64,000 bases of DNA. It comes from Prorocentrum cordatum. Taxonomy: Eukaryota > Sar > Dinophyceae > Prorocentrales > Prorocentraceae. The notes under the pieces are model-generated. The model saw nothing but the letters and a program-made list of their open reading frames with translations, was not told the origin of the DNA and searched no databases. The DNA is taken from positions 117,809-181,808 of the forward strand of contig CAUYUJ010019353.1 of NCBI GenBank assembly GCA_963575745.1, read 5' to 3'. Positions 1 to 10,680 of the stretch are shown here, in pieces. The translations under genes and the position numbers were made by a program. The stretch's first letter is position 1, and each line of letters opens with the position of its first letter.

Positions 1-9
1 AGAGGTGCC

Positions 10-10
10 T

Positions 11-85
<75 letters not shown>

Positions 86-107
86 CTGATGATGCTGATG
101 ATGATGC

Positions 108-150
<43 letters not shown>
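10..150. repeat. (ATG)n microsatellite
   Basis: Nearly pure ATG triplet tract with a few CTG units, ending in a short TA-rich stretch to about 172. It reads as poly-Met in one frame, which is only a consequence of the repeat. Confidence 0.95.
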
Positions 151-153
<3 letters not shown>

Positions 154-172
154 ATACATATATATATATAAA

Positions 173-689
173 GGAACCCCACCAGTCTTCACCTGAGTCT
201 CCTGGGTATGTTCTCCCATGACGCGGGCCTTCATCTGGGTCTCCTGCCCGCTGGCGTACGTTCACGGACTCGGCGCTCGGGCCTATCGGGTTCATGGCCT
301 TCGACGTCTGGCGGCTGGCGATTGTCTAGAGTACACGGCCGCCCACTCGCTGCAGACGTACCAGGAGAGCTACGTGTCCCTGGCGGTCCCCAGCCCGGTC
401 CTTCGCCTCTGAGCGGCGCCGCGTGTGTTTCTCTTTCTCCCTCATTTCGCCGTCTTTCCGTCTTCTTCGCTTTCTTCGTCGTCTTCGCCCTCTCCCGCTT
501 CGCTCGCGGTGTCGCGTTGCGTCGCCTGCCCGTTCGAGTCACTCTTGCGCTGGCTCGGCGTAGTGGCCTCCTCATTTTCCGCACGACCTTGCGACGCCGC
601 GCGGATGCCCGTTCGCGGTCGCGATCCAAAAAAAGTAACCCCGCCAGCCCATCCAGAAACGATGCTCAGAGGAGTTGCCTCGATCAGGG
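173..689. other. no recognisable gene
   Basis: GC-rich DNA with pyrimidine-rich tracts. Open frames exist on both strands but are Arg/Ser/Pro-rich and overlap each other, as expected from composition. I recognise no domain. Confidence 0.6.
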
Positions 690-1180
690 CAGTTGGCAGC
701 ACGCAGAGGAAGGGTCCTCCAGCGGAGGTCTCTCGGAGCGTCTTGGGGGCATTTTGGCGGTCCCGGAGGCCTCTTGGAGCGTTTTGGCTGCCGCGGCGTG
801 CTTCTCAGGGCCTCTCGGGGGTCTCTTGGGGGCCTATTGGAAGCCTCGGGGGCGCCTCTTGGGGCCTCTTGGGCGCCTCTTGGGGCCTCCCTGAAGCTCG
901 CTTGGGGGCCTTGGGGGCGCTCCTCGGGCCATCTTGGAGGACGTCGGTCAAACAAGAGACGCCCCCCCAAAAAAGGCCAAAATGGGGCCCAATCTTTTCC
1001 AGCAAACCCAATGATGTGGGTTTCCCCGCCGAGACCGTTTTGGACGCCCTGACACCTCGCGACTGGCCCCGCCCAGGTCCAGCGGAGAGGGGGAAGGGCA
1101 AACCCTTCCCCGAAGGGGAAGAGGGGCAGATGGAAGACAAAACTCCCTAGACCACCTACGCCCTAAAAGGGCGGCGGGAT
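690..1180 (+). repeat. composite dispersed repeat, copy 1
   Basis: An array of degenerate CCTCTTGGGGGC-like units (about 700-950) is followed by a tail containing CCAAAATGGGGCC and an inverted repeat CTTCCCC-GA-AGGGGAAG at about 1105-1122. The same array plus tail recurs at 5151-5790 in the same orientation, so array and tail behave as one dispersed unit. Arrays of the complementary sense (CCAAGAGG) occur at 7310-7500, 38585-39115 and 40540-40905. Confidence 0.75.
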
Positions 1181-1464
1181 TGCAATGCGCATAGGTTAAC
1201 CCACGGACAATTCAAAACAGTTCATAACAGACATGCGCACTTTTACCTGCCCATCACCACCCCTCCCCCCTTGATTCCTCCCGTCCCCAATTACCTAACA
1301 GCGAAGACTGATAGGTTTCTAGTGATGTCAAAAGAGAGCAGCAGATGACTCCACAGGGGGGTCTGGGCAGCCGTTGGGGAGGTGTTGGGGGGCCGTTGGG
1401 GGGCCGTTGGGGATTGCCGGGGAACCTCGCTTTTCGCAAACAGTCAAACATTTTGTGCTCTTCG
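1181..1464. other. no recognisable gene
   Basis: Single-copy-looking DNA between two repeats. Nothing recognised. Confidence 0.5.
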
Positions 1465-1890
1465 ACCTCCCAGAACTCCATTCTTCGACCTCCCAGAACT
1501 CCACTCCCGGGCCACATTCTGAATGCCCAGAGCCAACTGTAGGCCACTTCGTGGTTTTCGGGTTCCCAGAACTCCATTCCCGGCGTACATTTTGGATGCC
1601 CGGAGCCAATTGTAGGCCACTTCGTGGCCTTCGAGTTCCCAGAACTCCATTCCCGGGCCACATTTTGGATGCCCGGAGCCAACTGTAGGCCACGTCGTGG
1701 TTTTCGAGTTCCCAGAACTCCATTCCCGGGCCACATTTTGGATGTCCGGAGCCAACTGTAGGCCACTTCGTGCTCTTGGACTTCCCAGAACTCCATTCCT
1801 GGGTATGATTTGGAATGCCCGGAGCAAACTGTAGGCCACTTCGTGTTCTTCGAGTTCCCAGAATTCCACTCCCTGGCCACATTTTGAATG
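1465..1890. repeat. 73-bp tandem repeat
   Basis: The landmark AGCCAACTGTAGGCC recurs at 1531, 1604, 1677, 1750 and 1823, exactly 73 bp apart. There are about five units with few substitutions. Because 73 is not a multiple of three, each open frame drifts through all three phases, so overlapping open frames on the - strand are not genes. Confidence 0.93.
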
Positions 1891-3262
1891 CTGAGGCAGG
1901 CTGATGCTGAGGCTGAGGCAGGCTGAGGCTGAGGCTGAAGGCTGAGGCTGAGGCGAGGCAGCTGAAGGCAGACTCAGGCTGAGGCTGATGCAGGCTGAGG
2001 CTGAGGCTGAAGCAGGCTGAGGCTGATGCAGGCTGAGGCTGAGGCAGGCTGAGGCTGAGGCTGAGGCTGATGAGGCTGAGGCTGAGGCTGAGGCTGAGGC
2101 TGAGCAGGCTGAAGGCCGAGGCTGAAGGCAGACTGAGGCTGAGGCTGAAGCAGGCTGAGGAGGCTGAGGCAGGCTGAGGCTGAGGCAGGCTGAGGCTGAG
2201 GCTGAGGCAGGCTGAGGCTGAGGCTGAGGCTGATGCAGGCTGAGGCTGAGGCAGGCTGAGGCTGAGGCTGAGGCTGAGGCAGGCTGAGAGGCTGAGGCTG
2301 AAGGCAGGCTGAGGCTGAGGCTGAGGCCGAGGCTGAGGCTGAGGCTGAGGCTGAGCAGGCTGAGGCTGAGGCAGGCTGAGGCTGAGGCTGAGCTGAGGCT
2401 GAGGCTGGCTGAGCAGGCTGAGGCTGAGGCAGGCCTGAGGCTGAGGCTGAGGCCCGAGCTGAAGCAGACTGAGGCTGAGGCTGAAGCAGCTGAGGCTGAG
2501 GCTGAGGCTGAGGCTGAGGCTGAGGCTGAGGCAGGCTGAGGCTGAGGCTGAGGCTGCTGAGGCTGAGGCTGAGGCTGAGGCTGAGGCTGAGGCTGAGGAG
2601 GCTGAGGCTGAGCTGAGGCCGAGGCTGAGGCCGAGGCTGAGGGCAGACTGAGGCTGAGGCTGAAGCAGGCTGAGGCTGAGGCTGAGGCTGAGGCTGAGGC
2701 TGAGGCTGAGGCTGGAGGCTGATGCTGAGGCTGGCTGAGGCTGAGGCTGAGGCTGAGGCTGAGGCTGAGGCTGAGGCTGAGGCTGCAGGCTGAGGCTGAG
2801 GCAGGCTGAGGCTGAGGCCGAGGCTGAAGGCAGACTGAGGCTGAGGCTGAAGCAGGCTGAGGCTGAGGCTGAGGCAGGCTGAGGCTGAGGCTGAGGCAGG
2901 CTGATGCTGAGGCAGGCTGAGCCTGAGGCTGAGGCTGATGCAGGCTGAGGCTGAGGCAGGCTGAGGCTGAGGCCGAGGCTGAAGGCAGACTGAGGCTGAG
3001 GCTGAAGCAGGCTGAGGCTGAGGCTAGGCTGAGGCTGAGGCTGAGGCTGAGGCTGAGGCTGATGCTGAGGCAGGCTGAGGCTGAGGCTGAGGCTGAGGCA
3101 GGCTCAGGCTGAGGCAGGCTGAGGCTGAGGCCGAGGCTGCAGGCAGACTGAGGCTGATGCAGGAGCAGGCTGAGGCTGAGGCTGTGGCAGGCTGAAGCTG
3201 AGGCTGAGGCTGATGCTGAGGCAGGCTGAGGCTGAGGCTGAGGCTAATGCAGGCCACTGCGA
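1891..3262. repeat. GGCTGA hexanucleotide satellite
   Basis: About 1.37 kb of degenerate GGCTGA units with interspersed GCAGGCTGA, GATGCA and GGCAGACTGA variants. Variants such as GAGGCCGAGGCTGAAGGCAGACTGA recur as blocks, indicating higher-order amplification. Confidence 0.95.
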
Positions 3263-4862
3263 CTGTCATCGCGAATGCGACTACGACTGCGAGAACAGCA
3301 GAACTCTACAACTGGATTCTCATCTGAATCTTAAGAGGGATGCTTCCAGATATGCACCTACACATCGCTGTTAGGTTGCTTTGCCGGGATAATTTTTCCT
3401 TCCATGCATAATTTCTTCATGATTCCCGTTATCCATGTAGCCCCCACCCTCGCAATTTAATCGTAGTCCTCCCTCATCATCCTTTTTCTCTTGCCTCCCA
3501 TGTTGCATCCTTTGTTGCGCCCTTTTTCCTCTCATCCTCCGTTTCGTGATTTTGTTTCGTTTCTTTGGTCCCCCGTCCTCCCTCTCTTCTCCCATTTGTC
3601 GTGGGGCTGGTGGGGACGAATTGAAATATTTCCTGGAAGCAGAGTGCTCCCTCCCCGCTTCTCAGGGCGAGTTGCGTTCATTACATGATTTCCCCCGTTG
3701 GACATGTTTGGGTACTTTCTCTATCCAGTTCATTGCGTTCCTGTTCATGTTGATGTTGTTGATGTCCCTGCTGCCTGCATGTTTTGTCTGGCGAATTTCA
3801 CATCGTAGCGGGGCAATGAGTTTCTCAACGCGCAGAGGTGAACACCGACCCCTTATACAACTGAAAGCGAACCTTGACGAACAAATGCGTGTGCCATGAT
3901 AAGCTGCGACACTTAAAACAGCGTTGCGCGCATCACCACCAAACGGCTCGATTGCGTGTTTTGATCATACTTGACGAATTTAAAGTATATCGTAGTCGCG
4001 TGTCACCGCGATGGCAATGGTGCCATCATGCAAAATACGAGTCTTACAATTAGCAATGCTCCAGAAATCCGCGTTTGTGTTACCAGCACGGCCGCATTCG
4101 ACAGGCGCGACTCATCTACCAACATCAAGCCTTACGAGCTACACTGAAGTTAGTGCCCATAATGCGCCAGGATAGCAAACTCTTCAAGCAGCAATTTTGT
4201 TCACCTTTCCAAGCAGCGCATAAAGCAACGCTGAAGTAAGCATCTGGAGTTGAACATCCAAGTGGGCGTGTCACAGTGGGATGCAACACGTAAGATGTGG
4301 ATAGCAGCAGCGTGTGTCAGGCGTCGCTTAACTACGGAGGACAGAAGCTGGAGGCGAATATCCCCCCGATGTCAGGGGCAGGTGTCCCAGGTTAGCACCT
4401 CCGGTACGTCCAAATAACACCCACAGCCGACGTGGCAACACGTTTAGTGATTGGACATGTTGCATCGCGCGTGCCAGCGAGCATGACGATAAAGATCGAT
4501 CATATGTTTGGCATCACGATATATAACACTTTGCGGTTGTAATGGTCGAGTTTCTGTGTTGTACAAGTAATGTCGCTGTTGTCACGCGCGCACAAGGCTC
4601 GTCAGGTCGCGGCTGGACACAGAAATTCTTTACGCTTCGCGTATCCCCACCAGCCCATCTCACAGCAGCAACTCTTGCGAAGCATGCCGACAGTCGTGTT
4701 TTTCAGGCGTGTGTCCGCTTGGCCCCGCATATCTCCCCTGTTCCTCCTTCCTCCCGCCTCCTTGTACATCCTCCTTGTGGGGGGAGCGGGAGAAGGACGA
4801 GGCGGAGGAGGAGGGAGAGAAAGCGCTCCTCGTGATTTGAGTCGTTTGGGGTTTCTCGTCCT
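3263..4862. other. no recognisable gene, lower-GC stretch
   Basis: About 1.6 kb that is less repetitive and less GC-rich than its neighbours. Short open frames show no domain I recognise. Confidence 0.55.
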
Positions 4863-5150
4863 GGTGTGAGTCGTTCGGGCCCTTCTTCCTGGTGTGAGTC
4901 GTTCGGGCTCTTCGTGGTGTGAGTCGTTCGGGCTCTTCGTCCTGGTGTGAGTCGTTCGGGCTTCTCGTGGTGTGAGTTGTTCGGGCCCCTCATCCTGGTG
5001 TGAGTCGTTCGGGCCCCTCCTCCTGGTGTGACTCGTTCGGGCTCCTCGTGGTGTGAGTCGTTCGGGCCCCGCGTCGTGGTGTGAGTCGTTCGGGCTCTCG
5101 TGGTGTGAGTCGTTCGGGCCCTCCTCCTGGTGTGAGTCGTTCGGGCTCCT
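4863..5150. repeat. GTGTGAGTCGTTCGGGC minisatellite
   Basis: About eleven copies of a 17-bp core separated by 8-11 variable bases (such as CCCTTCTTCCTG or TCTTCGTG). It abuts the CCTCTTGGGGG array of the next repeat. Confidence 0.9.
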
Positions 5151-5790
5151 CGTGGGCCCTCTTGGGGGCCCCTTGGAGCCTCTTGGGGCCTCTTGGGGGC
5201 CTCTTGGGGGCCTCTTGGGGGCCTCTTGGGGGCCTCGTGGGGCCTCTGGGGGCCTCTTGGGGGCCTCTTGGGGGCCTCTTGGGGGCCTCTTGGGGCCTCT
5301 TGGGGGCCTCTTGGGGGCCTCTTGGAGGCCTCTTGGGAGGCTCCTGGGGGCCTCTTGGGGCCATCTTGGGGCCTCTTGCGACCTCCTCTGAAGCGCAAAG
5401 GAGCGCTGCCCCCTGAGAAGGACAAAATGAGGCCAGAACCTTCGTAAAATCAATGATTTTGCGATGAAGGCAGATGAGCGCGGCCCCCTCAGGAGGCCAA
5501 AATGGGGCCAAAACCGTAGTAAGATCAATGATTCTGGCTTCAAAGAAGAGCAGAGGGGCCTATCTCCGTCCCCCCGTCGGGGCCAGAATCCTCGTGAGGG
5601 TCGTCGTTTTTTGGCCCTCCGAGGAGTCGAAATGGACCCCCCCCAACGACCCGCCGGACTCCCTCTCCAGGTCCAGGGGGAGGGGGTAGGGGGAGGGGTA
5701 AACCCTTCCCCGAAGGGGAAGAAGGGGGGTTGAGGACAGAGAGAGCTTTCTAAACCACTCACGCCCAAAGGGCTGGTGGGACTATACGCA
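5151..5790 (+). repeat. composite dispersed repeat, copy 2
   Basis: CCTCTTGGGGGC array (5151-5390), then a tail with CCAAAATGGGGCC (about 5495) and the inverted repeat CTTCCCC-GA-AGGGGAAG (about 5706-5722). Array and tail match 690-1180 in order and orientation, including a final ACGCCC-AAAGGGC segment. Confidence 0.75.
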
Positions 5791-5799
5791 GTCTGCCTC

Positions 5800-6330
5800 A
5801 CGAGGTGGAGGAGGAGGGAGGCGGGAGGAGGCAACAATGTGTGAAGAGGGAGCATGGTGTCGGGGGGAAGAGATGGCAGGGTGCAGGAAGCATGGAGCAG
5901 GAAGGGATGAGGGTCGGGTGTAGCGCAAGATGGGACGTATGACGGACGTAGACAAACGAGAAGCAATAGCGAACCGATGACAACGAGGAGGAGGAGAAGG
6001 AGGAGGAAGAGAGAGAGAGGGGGGGAATAGCAGGAGGAGGTGAATGGGGTAGTACGGGGGAGCTGGAGAAGCAGGCTGAGGATAGATGGAGGAGACGGAG
6101 TTGGACGAGAGGGGGCGTAGCAGGAGGAACAGGATGACGCGCGGGCGGTCTCATGGGAGGAGATAGGGAGGAATAGGACGAAAGCAGGATAGAGGAGGAG
6201 GAGTTGGAGAAGGAGCCGGAAGAGAGAGAGAGAGAGAGGGGGATGGATGAGGAGGAGGAAGAAGAAGAGCCAGCGGGGTGGAGGCACAGAGAGGACGAGA
6301 GGCAGAGAATCCGAGGAGGGAGCAGGGATC
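5800..6330. repeat. polypurine (GGA/GAG-rich) tract
   Basis: Strong purine asymmetry on the + strand, dominated by GGAGGA and GAGAGA. Long open frames on the - strand are Ser/Leu/Pro-rich products of this composition. I see no gene. Confidence 0.8.
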
Positions 6331-6762
6331 GGGAGGGGCCGACAGAGGGAACTCTTTTCTCTCGCTTTCTACCTTCTTCGGCTCTCCCCCCGTCCTCCTT
6401 TCGGCAGCGAGCGAGGGGGGGAAATGAGAAGGAGAAGGCTTTCTCAGATGGCGGCGGCACTTCTCAGAAAAGTCATCGCGCTTTCTGAGAGAAGTATTTT
6501 GTTTTCTTCGGGGGAGGCTTGGAAATCTGCTCAGAAGCCCGGGGGACCTCCGAGCCTCATGAGAAGGCCCGGCTCTTCTCACTTCCCCCCGCTTGCTCGC
6601 CGCCGATCCTAGCAGGGGGAGATGGCGGTGCGGGAGGACGGGGGGGGGGGGGCGCGAAGTCGCGACGCGGCGCGGGCTGCCAGGCGTCGCCGGAATCAGC
6701 CGGGGGCCGCCGCACCAGGCTCCACGGGGCGGAGTTCGCTGCGTTTCCACGCGCGCCTGCCT

Positions 6763-6826
6763 CGGGCTCTCTCTGTCTCTCTCTCTCTCCCCCTCTCTCT
6801 CTCTCTTTCTCTCTGTCCCCATCCTA
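6763..6826. repeat. (CT)n tract
   Basis: Imperfect TCTCTC dinucleotide run of about 60 bp. Confidence 0.85.
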
Positions 6827-7811
6827 CAGTGGCATCCGTGCAAGGTAATTGGATATTGTGTCCCTGCGGTCGGATTTGCTCAGTCTACCCTGCAGATTCG
6901 AGGGCTGTCCTCGTGTTCTGTCTGTCGCGTCTCATCTCTTCTTGTCTGTTGCACAGGATACCTTCGAGAGAGACGTGCGTCCTCTGGAGTGTCTCCCGGG
7001 ATGCGTCCCGACCGTATCGCTGCGGTCGACCAGCCCTAGTCGTTGAAAACCTCAGGGGTGTGCGGACTGCTTCTCAGTGCGAGGGCGCTCGCGGAGCTGG
7101 CTCAGAGGGCGCGCCTCGTGGAGGGTTACCTCCTCCCCCCCTCGCGGGCGGTCGTGCTCTGGCGGAAAATGTTGGGAATTATCGAGGTCAGCGCCGAGCT
7201 GGAGTGATGCCAATTCTCGGGATAGGCGCGCGTTGAAAGCTGAGTCCTGGGGGGGGGGGCGAGAGACGGTGGCCGTTGGAGCAGGCGGCGGCCGTCCTCC
7301 TGCAAGACATTCTGCCGGCCCCTTCCAGGAGGGCACCCCAAGAGGGCCCCGAGAGGCAAACCTCGTTACGTTCCCCAAGCAAGTCGTTGATTTCTGGCAG
7401 ATTCGCTGTTCTGTATGAACGGGCCTCCATGGCGGCCGAAGACGGCCCCCGAGACTACCCCAAGACGGTCCAAGAGGCCCCCCAGAAGGCTCCGAGGCGG
7501 TGGTCGGGACGGGGGCTGGTAAAAGTCCCATGGGCTCGTTTGGAAGGCCGCACCCCTCGCGCCACACCAAGGCTGGACCCAGTCGGTGTTTTTGCGATTT
7601 CGTGGGCCGCTGTCGTTCCGACTTCGTTTTGCGGTAGAAGTGGATCGAAGACAAAACGAGGGACAACGAAAACAAAACGAAAACGAACAACACCGTTTAG
7701 GTCCAGCCCTACCCCACACCATTTTGCGCGCCGCCAATCCAGGTCCGCAAGACGTGCGTCCATCCTCCCGATCCGGTCGCCATGACAGTCTCAAGGCCCG
7801 AGATCAATTTG
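6827..7811. other. non-coding upstream region with CCAAGAGG-type repeats
   Basis: No gene recognised. About 7310-7500 holds a short, degenerate array of CCCCAAGAGGGCC-like units in the opposite sense to 690-950. This stretch is the upstream flank of the glycosyltransferase gene. Any promoter would lie here, but dinoflagellate promoters cannot be read by eye. Confidence 0.5.
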
Positions 7812-7833
7812 TCCGTGGCCATTTGGGCTGAAG
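7812..7833 (+). other. relic dinoflagellate spliced leader (SL)
   Basis: This 22-nt stretch matches the conserved dinoflagellate spliced leader at 19 of 22 positions. It begins TCCGTGGCC where the leader has TCCGTAGCC, and ends GGGCTGAAG where it has TGGCTCAAG. It lies 93 nt upstream of the ATG at 7927, on the same strand as the gene. Relic leaders fused to genes are known in dinoflagellates and mark genes re-inserted from trans-spliced mRNA. The intronless state of the gene fits that origin. A 19/22 match by chance is unlikely in a window of this size. Confidence 0.8.
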
Positions 7834-7926
7834 CAGTTTTTCGTCCACATCGATCGAGGCCCACCTGCCTCCGCCAGTTTCTTGCCCAGAGAGTTCAGGG
7901 CCAACACGCCCGCCTTCGCGCTGCCC

Positions 7927-9177
7927 ATGCCTGGCCTGCGGCCAACGCTCCTGATCCTTGGCTGGGCCCTCGCGTCGTTCGCCGTGAACGTGCCACGGCT
8001 GGGAAGCGGCCGCTGCGGCGACGGCAGCGGACGGCAGGGAGGGGCGGTGGCCCCCGACGCCGAGGCATCCTGTCGTGCGGGCGGCCTCTCTCCCGGAGGT
8101 GGCGGGGAGGACGGCGCGGCGACGGCGGAGAGGATGGCGGTCTCTGCCCTGCAGAGCTCGCTGGCGGTGCAGCCGCGCGGGGGGCCGGCGGGGGCGCCGG
8201 ACCACCGCAGCGCGGCGGAGGGAGGGAGGGCCGGGGGGGGGGGCGGCCCGTCGCAGCCTGCCAGCGGGCCGGCGGCCGGCGACCCTCGCATCCCGGGCGT
8301 GATCTTCATGGCGGGGCCCTGGCTCCCAGGGGGCGTGGTGGCAGAGAGCCTGCCGTTTGTGCCCGCGGGCACGGAGGTCCGCTTCTACGGCTACGGCCAG
8401 GTCGACAGGTCTGCCGCCAGAATCTCGGCCGAGCTCGAGGCCCTGGGCGTGCCGGGGGTGCACGGGGCGATGCGCCAGCTCCGCCCATGGTCGTTTCGGA
8501 TGGACCTCTGGCGCTACCTGATCCTGTGGGAGAACGGAGGCTACTACCTGGACGCCAAGATCGTCCTCCGGCAAAACCTGTCCAGCTGGGTTGGCGCGAG
8601 CAACGGCGGGAGCTTTGTCGCGTGCAAAGCCAAGTTCAACCAGGTCGACGAGTCGATAGACAGGGTCCGCGAAAACGATGGGTCCATTCAAGCAGGGGCC
8701 CCGCCCTCATATCAGTCATGTGCGCTGGCCGCACGGCCCAGAGACCCACTGCTGCTGAGCGCGATTCGGAGGATAGTCAGCAACGTGCAGTCTCGGTGGT
8801 ATGGCCCCCCTCCCTCGTATGGCCCCCCGTGGCTTTTTATCACTGGCCCTGGCCTTCTGGAGTCGGTCATCGAAGAAGGACGTGTGCAGCCTCACACGCA
8901 CTGCCAGTTCATAGAAGAGCAGTCGATCGACGGGGGTGAGCCCGTTGATGGAAAGATTATACAAACAGACCAAAACACAACGCTCATGGTTCTGTCGTCG
9001 AAAATGCACCAGGAGATGCGTACCTGTTCTACGTGCAACTCATACGAGGATCTCTACGGCATCAGGGCGGTGTATTGCGACGAATATGTGCCGCCAGGTC
9101 ATGGTGATGATCCATGTGTTGCTGATTACTTCGAGAACATGTCACACGATGAGGAATGGTTGTCCTTTATTAAGTGA
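7927..9177 (+). CDS. putative Golgi glycosyltransferase, GT32/DXD-type (Gly_transf_sug-like)
   Basis: A 416-residue intronless frame, probably a glycan-modifying transferase of the secretory pathway using a nucleotide sugar. Residues 4-20 are hydrophobic (PTLLILGWALASFAV), like a type II signal anchor. A Gly/Ala-rich stem runs to about residue 120, then the catalytic part begins near IPGVIFMAGPW. The family signature is clear: FRMDLWRYLILWENGG (about 190-205) followed by YYLDAK, with Asp193 and Asp209. The expected DXD is Asp-Ala-Lys here, so the second metal-binding Asp is not in its usual place. I chose the ATG at 7927 because the frame has no ATG further upstream and this one directly precedes the signal anchor. 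The relic spliced leader 93 nt upstream suggests a retrogene that may still be expressed. Sugar donor and acceptor cannot be inferred. Confidence 0.78.
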   Translation: MPGLRPTLLILGWALASFAVNVPRLGSGRCGDGSGRQGGAVAPDAEASCRAGGLSPGGGGEDGAATAERMAVSALQSSLAVQPRGGPAGAPDHRSAAEGGRAGGGGGPSQPASGPAAGDPRIPGVIFMAGPWLPGGVVAESLPFVPAGTEVRFYGYGQVDRSAARISAELEALGVPGVHGAMRQLRPWSFRMDLWRYLILWENGGYYLDAKIVLRQNLSSWVGASNGGSFVACKAKFNQVDESIDRVRENDGSIQAGAPPSYQSCALAARPRDPLLLSAIRRIVSNVQSRWYGPPPSYGPPWLFITGPGLLESVIEEGRVQPHTHCQFIEEQSIDGGEPVDGKIIQTDQNTTLMVLSSKMHQEMRTCSTCNSYEDLYGIRAVYCDEYVPPGHGDDPCVADYFENMSHDEEWLSFIK

Positions 9178-9330
9178 GATCGCCAGCCAGATTTTGTTCA
9201 AATTCGTTTGGTTCTTTGATGTTGGGGAGCGCGGCCGCTTATATTCACGGCACGCATGCCCAGAGTCCGTTTACATACACGGCGCATATTGCCGACATGG
9301 ATAAGAGTTCTTGTCTATATGATAAGCAAC

Positions 9331-9737
9331 GCCACGACGACGACGACCACGACGTCCGCTTCCTCGAGCGCTTCAAGGAACCACACCGACGGCGAAGACG
9401 ACGACGACGACGACGACGACGGCTCCCTCGAGCGCTCCCCGGGGCCACACAACGACGACCACGACGACAACGACGAAATGGTTCCCTCGAGCGCCCCCAG
9501 GAGCGACGACGATCGCGACGACGACGCCCGCTTCCTCGAGCGCTCCCAGAGAACCGCACCGACGGCGACGGCGACGACAACGACGGCTCCTTTCAGCGCG
9601 CGCAAATAGCCACACGACGACGACCACGACGACGATGTCTAGGATGGTTCCCTCGAGCGCTCCCGGACAGCCACGACGACGACGACGTCCGCTCCCTCGA
9701 ACGTCGAACGCTCCCTAGGAACCACACTGACGACGAC

Positions 9738-9788
<51 letters not shown>

Positions 9789-10041
9789 TATGATGGTTCC
9801 TTCGAGCGCTCCCACACAGCCACGACGACGACGACCACGACGTCCGCTTCCTCGAGCGCTTCAAAGAACCACACCGACGGCGACGACGACGACGACGACG
9901 GCTCCCTCGAGCGCTCCCTGGAGCCACACAACGACGACCACGAGGACCACGACAAAATGGTTCCCTCGAGCGCTCCCAGGAGCGACGACGACGATCGCGA
10001 CGACGACGCCCGCTCCCTCGAGCGCTCCCAGAGAACCGCAC

Positions 10042-10072
<31 letters not shown>

Positions 10073-10265
10073 TCCTTCCAGCGCACGCAAATAGCCACAC
10101 GACGACGACCACGACGACGATGTCTATGATGATTCCCTCGAGCGCTCCCAGACAGCCACGACGACGACGACGTCCGCTCCTTCGAACGTCGAACGCTCCC
10201 AAGGAACCACGCTGACGACGACGACGACGACAACGACGACGACGACGACGCCCTCGAACGAAGCC
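9331..10265. repeat. GAC-rich higher-order repeat (segmental duplication copy 1, part 1)
   Basis: Units of about 0.5 kb made of GAC triplets interspersed with CCCTCGAGCGCTCCCAG, ACCGCACCGACGGCGAC and AATGGTTCCCTCGAGCG. About two units are present here and three at 25245-26785. Open frames through it (poly-Asp, poly-Thr, poly-Arg, poly-Val) are satellite artefacts. Confidence 0.88.
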
Positions 10266-10680
10266 CCATCGTCTACCCGTGATCACAAGCCGATGCAGAC
10301 ACCTAAACATGCGTTTCCCGGCGTATCGACACGAGCGAATCGCACTCGCGACGACGGTAGCGCAATCCTACTGCTGAGGCACCACGCATACGCCGCATCG
10401 CCCGAGCGCCTCTGGCCGGACCAAAAAACGGTAAAATTTTATCGTCTACTCGTGATTACAAACGGATTCAAACACCGAAACGTACGTTTCACGGCGTCTC
10501 GACCCGAATGGATCGCGCTCGCTACGACCGTAGCGCAATCCTACTGCTGAGTCGCCACGCAAACGCCGCGACGCCCGAGCGCCCCCGATCGCACCAAAAA
10601 TCCGTTAAATTTTATCGTCTACTCGTAATTACAAGCCGATTCAAACACCTAATCCTATGTTTCCCGGCGTTGCTCTCCTC
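10266..10680. repeat. 173-bp tandem repeat
   Basis: The landmark ATCGTCTACYCGTRATYAC starts at 10268, 10441 and 10614, a 173-bp period with about 2.4 units. It contains AGCGCAATCCTACTGCTGAG. A near-identical block lies at 26786-27190. Confidence 0.9.

Noticed and set aside
970-5510. GGCCAAAATGGGGCC as an antisense spliced-leader match
   Set aside because: Identity is limited to a 10-base core inside a repeat family; the leader ends are absent.
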